Assembly: GCF_019112545.1 (NCBI RefSeq)
Contig: NW_025064928.1
Coordinates: 1-64,000 of the forward strand
DNA from: Guyanagaster necrorhizus
Lineage: Eukaryota; Basidiomycota; Agaricomycetes; Agaricales; Physalacriaceae
DNA: 64,000 nt
Direction: 5' to 3'
Of this stretch, positions 60,068 to 64,000 are shown one piece after another. Numbering within the stretch: the stretch's first letter is position 1; each line of letters opens with the position of its first letter. Made by a program: the position numbers and the translations under genes. A model generated the notes under the pieces. The model had not been told where the DNA came from. It did no database searches and worked only from the letters and a program-made list of their open reading frames with translations.

Positions 60068-60096
60068 CGGTAGATTTGCTGGCGTTGCAGAGAGAA

Positions 60097-60102
60097 TATA
60101 AG
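60097..60102 (+). promoter_or_regulatory. Candidate TATA box of the SKN7-like gene
   Basis: TATAAG, about 205 bp upstream of ATG 60305. It is followed by a purine-rich tract (60138-60200, repeated ggaaa units) that would lie in the 5' leader. Confidence 0.4.
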
Positions 60103-60304
60103 GCAGCAGAGCAGCGTACAAGTAGAGCAGTGTAAATGGAAAGAAGGAGCGAGACAAGGGAAGGAAAGGAAAGGAAAGAAGGAAAGAGAAAGAAGGGAGC
60201 AAATGATGTGATGTGAATTTGATGTGTATGGACGCGGGCACAAATACATAACCAGGGCCCTGCTCTTGACCATCAGAGCCAGCATCTCCGTCCGCTTATT
60301 ATAC

Positions 60305-63069
60305 ATGGACGACTCGTCGCAATCTAGACAGCTCTTCCCGCCTCTCAACATTAATCTCCCTCCATTCCGCTCCCAACCCCAGCAGTACCAGTCGCCACAG
60401 CACGAGTATCCTCAGCAGCACCAGCAGTATCAGCAGCAGGAATACTGGCAACAGCGCACTTCCAGTTCGAGGGATGATATACACCAGCAGCAGGATATCA
60501 AACCAGTGATGCAGACTCAGCAGCCAAAGCAGGAGGGCGGTGTCGAAGATGGAATGCCCTCCACCAGTGATTTTGTGAAAAAGCTCTACAAGTGCGTCGC
60601 TTTATTTCCCTTCTTTGCTCTCTCTCACCCTAGCCCAGGATGCTAGAGGATCAGTCCTTCCAACACGTCGTCTCGTGGGGTCCCCAAGGCGATTGTTTCG
60701 TGGTCAAGGTAACTAGTCCATCTCGCCACTCAACCTCTGCTAACAATACCAGGACATGAACGAATTCACAAAATCAATTCTACCACGCATGTTCAAACAC
60801 TCGAATTTCGCCTCGTTTGTGCGTCAACTGAACAAGTATGACTTTCACAAAGTCAAGAACACGGATGACAACCAATTCGGCGAACATGTGTGTTCAATAC
60901 CTATTTCTTTCTTTCCATTTCCTCATCGTTCGTTAGAGCTGGACATTCCGGCATCCGGATTTCCATGCTGACCGGCGCGATGCACTAGAAAACATCAAGC
61001 GCAAGGTCCCCACATCGCGGAAATCGCTCCCCGCTCCACAACCGACATCATCACGGCCTCTACCGCCGTCTCTCGCTTCTCCGTCAGCATCGCAGACCGA
61101 CTATCTCCAGGCCCAAATAGAGCGCCTCACCCAGGCCCAAGAAGAGATGTCGGCGCATGTACGGAACCTAGAGCGAAATTACCACGACGTTCTCGTGGAG
61201 ATGGTCGGATTCCAGCGGAATATGGCGCAGCAGGACGGGCTGATGCAAAACCTCATTCAGTATTTTTTGCAAGTTGAGAATGGTGAGTGTCGTTGAGTGA
61301 TTTCTTGCATCCCCCCCGTCCCCCCGCCGCTGCTTCATATGTTGTCGTCTCGTCCGCCATATTTCTCATTCGTCATATCCAGAAAACAATTATGGATGAG
61401 CGAACGACGCGCTCATTTTTTCTTTTTCCTATTTTATTATACGATATATCCACCGTCATTTGACCCCCCCCACTCCCTCTCCATTTTGTCGCTCTGTATC
61501 AAAATCCACCTGTGTACTGACTACATGTTTTCTTTTCTATAATACCTTCAACTTCATCAATACAAATCTCTTATAAAACTTACTCAGGCAAATCGAAACG
61601 CGCGTCCTCGTCTCAACAGCAAGCGATGCTACAGTCGCCTTCCGACCCATCCTCTTCAAATCCGAACCCGTTCCTACAGCAACACGAAACGCTCCGAATG
61701 ATGAACCCAGATAGTGATGTTGCCCGCGCGTCCCTTATGCAAATGAACGAAATTTCGCGGCGGCAAATGGAATTCTCCCAACCTTCCTCGTTTGACGACC
61801 GGCCGCCATCACGGATATGGACTGCCGCCGCCAATGCAGGACTCATCAACCCCGACGGGTCTGTCAAAGGCGCACCCCCAGTCCCGTCTATATCTGGCGA
61901 GAAGATCACCTCGCGGGTGGAGGCCCTGCAGCGTATCGAGGAGCTGCAGCGGCTGCGTATGGGAAGCGCGCCGCCAAATATCCCGCCACTACCCCCGCCT
62001 CCCCAACCGCAAGAGGAGATGGTCATGCCGACGTCGTCGACAGGAACGCTCACTTCGCCAGAGGGTACTCCGCCGTCGTTTGCGTGGCCTGAAGAAGGCG
62101 ACATGGGCCAGCTTGGAGGCGGCGATCCAGGTAACCAGGTGGCTGGGGCAGGACACGAGGGTCTGCAGGTGTATACTGTTGGGCACCTGATGCCCAAGAG
62201 CGCGGTAGACGACGCGAATGGTAATTGGACGTATGATCCGACGATGTGGGATCCTCAGCAACAGCAACAGCGGCAGCAACAGCCACAGCAGCCACAGGCG
62301 AGCACGTCGCAGCAAGCGCTCCAACCCGCCTCGTCGTCGTCCCAACAGCGGCTCCGGGTACGGCGGAGCACGTACGTTCCCGGGTGGGCGGTGCCTCCAC
62401 GGGTGCTGCTCGTCGACGACGATGCCGTGAGCCGAAAACTGAGCAGCAAGTTTCTCCAAGTGTTTGGGTGCACGATCGACGTGGCCGTTGACGGTGTCGG
62501 AGCGGTGAACAAGATGAATCTTGAAAAGTACGATTTGGTATTGATGGTATGTTCCGTGTATGTTTCTCTGCCTTTTTTTTTTCTTTAATTGAGCTCTCCA
62601 GGACATTGTGATGCCGAAACTGGACGGTGTCTCTGCAACGTCGCTGATCCGGAAATTCGACCATATGACGCCTATCATCAGTATGACGAGCAACTCGAAG
62701 CCCAACGAGATCATGACGTACTATTCGTCGGGGATGAACGACATTCTGCCAAAGCCGTTCACCAAGGAGGGGCTGCTAGGTATGCTGGAGAAGCACCTGA
62801 TGCACCTCAAGGTGATCCAGGAGATGGCGAGCGCGAGGGTGTCGCGACCGCTGGGACCAGGGGATGTGGGGCCGTACATGGGGAATGGGGAGGTGGACAA
62901 TGAAGGGCGAGTGAATCCGCTGGCGGGTATGGGCCTCACGGACGAGCAGTACAACATGATCCTGCAGAATATCGTGAACGGGGAGACATTTGTAGGGGAG
63001 AAGCGGTCATTGGAAGAAGACGATGACGGGCGGGAAGGGAAACGAGGTCGATTCGAGGTGATTGAGTAG
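60305..63069 (+). CDS. SKN7: SKN7-like transcription factor (HSF DNA-binding domain plus response-regulator receiver)
   Basis: Exons 60305-60591, 60639-60708, 60753-60887, 60937-61282, 61588-62546 and 62602-63069 give 754 residues. All introns are GT-AG with consistent phases. In fungi Skn7 receives phosphate from histidine kinases through Ypd1 and controls oxidative, osmotic and cell-wall stress genes in the nucleus. The HSF-type domain spans about residues 90-187 ([37 protein letters not shown] at 138-152). A coiled coil lies at about 218-279. The receiver spans about 551-670: acidic pocket D556-D557, phospho-acceptor D600 (LVLMDIVMP, the first codon of exon 6), T628 and K650. Gln-rich tracts precede both domains, and the C terminus is basic (GKRGRF). 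The start is the ATG of MDDSSQS; an earlier in-frame ATG (60224) would add 27 unlikely residues. The product name is strong, the symbol by homology. Confidence 0.93.
61283..61587 (+). other. Unusually long intron 4 of the SKN7-like gene
   Basis: 305 bp against 44-55 bp for the other four introns (60592-60638, 60709-60752, 60888-60936, 62547-62601). It separates the HSF/coiled-coil exons from the Gln-rich/receiver exons and holds C-runs (61313-61325, 61462-61471) and an AT-rich stretch with tattatacgatatatcc. The donor GTGAGT and the acceptor ACTCAG are good. A promoter or regulatory role is possible but unproven. Confidence 0.75.
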
Positions 63070-63200
63070 ACATTGTATCGATATCATTATTTTATTCGAT
63101 CTGTACGAGATGCATATATTAATACGAACCCCTATCATACTGCGGCCCGGATTACCATATACGTGCATAGGAAAAAAAATATGGTCGCGTTGCAACTCTC
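63070..63200 (+). other. 131 bp spacer between the SKN7-like and carrier genes
   Basis: Must contain the 3' end of one transcript and the promoter or leader of the next. AT-rich (tgcatatattaatacg at 63110-63125). No separate gene. Confidence 0.6.
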
Positions 63201-64000
63201 ATGTCGAGCACAGAGGGATCGTCAAGCAAGTCTGTGCTTCCTTCGCATTCATGGCTGCACTTTGTTGCTGGGGGGTAAGTAAATCTGTAGCGTCCGAGAT
63301 TTGTGACTGAAGGGTGTTTTTAGTATTGGAGGGATGTGCGGTGCGATTGTAACGAGCCCGTTCGACGTTGTCAAGACCCGACTACAGTCGGACCTCTTTC
63401 GTGTAAACGCGACGGCAAGCGTTGGGGGCGGGGGTGTGCTCGTCGCCTCTGCACCGAAACCTGGGGGGCTGCTGTGGAACTTTGTAGAAACGGGGCATAT
63501 ACTGCGCGACATATACCGTAACGAATCGCCCAAAGCGCTATTCAAAGGACTGGGCCCATCCCTGGTTGGGATCATCCCAGCACGGTCCATCAACTTTTTC
63601 ACATACGGCAACGGCAAAGAGGTGATTGCGCGAACGTTCAACGAGGGGCGGGAGAATTCGTATGTGCACCTGTGTGCGGCTGCACTGGCTGGGGTTGTGA
63701 CTGGAACAGCGACGAATCCGATATGGGTGGTGAAGACACGGCTGCAGCTTGTGCAAGGGAAAGGCGGGAGCTGGGAGATGATCCGGCATATTTTCCGGGA
63801 CGAGGGTGTTCGGGGGTTCTACAAGGGACTGAGTGCGAGCTATCTGGGCGTGACGGAGGGCACGATCCAGTGGGTGCTCTATGAGCGACTGAAGAAGATG
63901 AGTGCGAACACACAGGGCAAGGGCGGCCTGCAAGAATGGCTGGGTATGCTCGGCAGTGCAGGAACCGCGAAATGTGTCGCGAGTCTTATCACTTATCCTC
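63201..64000 (+). CDS. RIM2: Mitochondrial pyrimidine-nucleotide carrier, RIM2/SLC25A33-36 type (3' end outside the window)
   Basis: Exon 1 is 63201-63274, the intron 63275-63323 (GTAAGT...TTTTAG, 49 bp) and exon 2 63324 to beyond 64000; 250 codons are visible of an expected 320-380. The start is ATG 63201 (MSSTEGSSSK), the only ATG in frame with HFVAGGIGGMCG. The family exchanges pyrimidine (deoxy)nucleotides across the inner mitochondrial membrane, supplying mitochondrial DNA and RNA synthesis. Carrier repeat 1 has SPFDVVKTRLQ at residues 36-46. Repeat 2 has NPIWVVKTRLQL near 156-167; the PIW form, with Trp in the acidic position, is typical of this subfamily, as is ARSINFFTYGNGK. Repeat 3 is just beginning (SLITYP). 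The reading frame is clean. Confidence 0.92.

Larger units (their letters stand above)
58641..60304. other. CpG-rich host intergenic region upstream of the SKN7-like gene
   Basis: From about 58645 CpG becomes frequent and stays so to the window end. Open frames on both strands (for example 59423-59869 and 58921-59172 on the minus strand) overlap in several frames and show no recognisable domains, so no gene is called. The minus-strand frame ending at 58921 is followed by a possible 5' splice site (aag/gtaaac near 58925); a small divergent gene cannot be excluded. The proximal 400 bp contains promoter-like signals listed separately. Confidence 0.55.

Noticed and set aside
61613..62714. Several long minus-strand open frames (for example 61613-62197, 61989-62714)
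   Set aside because: They lie opposite the Gln/Pro-rich and receiver exons of the SKN7-like gene and result from high GC and repetitive codons; there are no recognisable domains.

Overview
The window looks like a chromosomal segment of a filamentous basidiomycete, most likely an Agaricomycete. That placement is inferred from the Skn7-type regulator, the 44-55 bp spliceosomal introns and the classes of retrotransposon present; no marker names a species. About 58.6 kb is a graveyard of nested, stop-riddled transposons. The last 5.4 kb is ordinary CpG-rich host DNA carrying two genes on the + strand: an SKN7-like HSF-domain/response-regulator gene (60305-63069, six exons) and the first 250 codons of a RIM2/SLC25A33-36-type mitochondrial pyrimidine-nucleotide carrier (63201 to beyond the window end).

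The repeat region holds two Ty3/gypsy chromovirus families. Family A has LTRs of about 460 bp in several subfamilies, a Gag with an N-terminal hydrophobic helix, and a C-terminal chromodomain. Family B is Tf1-like with LTRs of about 500 bp; between its chromodomain and 3' LTR it carries an extra gene on the opposite strand. There is also one Ty1/copia element and one pogo/Tigger-like DNA transposon. Layout: 1-1480 family B debris (an LTR end followed by part of a reverse-oriented copy); 2366-12247 a reverse family A composite split by complete family A element E1 (3041-10822, TSD ATCTG); 12248-21697 a forward family A element split by the pogo-like transposon (12303-14699, TA TSD) and by a truncated A copy; 21698-26281 a mosaic of A and B fragments; 26282-39683 reverse family A halves flanking a complete family B element (29805-37504); 39684-42200 unrecognised degenerate DNA; 42210-56395 a three-deep nest in which copia (47951-52503, TSD GTATG) sits in A element E5 (42740-55501, TSD TTTTG), which sits in the integrase of another A element; 56396-57886 inverted family B fragments; 57887-58640 unrecognised.

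Decay is dominated by C-to-T changes on both strands. CpG is nearly absent from the repeats, premature stops fall where CGA, CAG or CAA would be expected, and paired LTRs differ almost only by transitions. The copia polyprotein, the pogo transposase and the family B antisense gene each keep one uninterrupted register across their whole length, broken only by stop codons. This points to methylation or RIP-like silencing, not random decay. CpG content recovers sharply near 58645, about 1.7 kb upstream of the SKN7-like start.

Two features deserve most attention. (1) Family B carries a two-exon antisense gene whose product would have an E/K/R-rich coiled coil and, at its C terminus, a Cys pattern of Zn(II)2Cys6 type; three independent copies are visible. 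(2) In both gypsy families the sequence just after the 5' LTR is complementary to the probable 5' end of the transcript inside the LTR, the arrangement expected for Tf1-style self-priming of reverse transcription.
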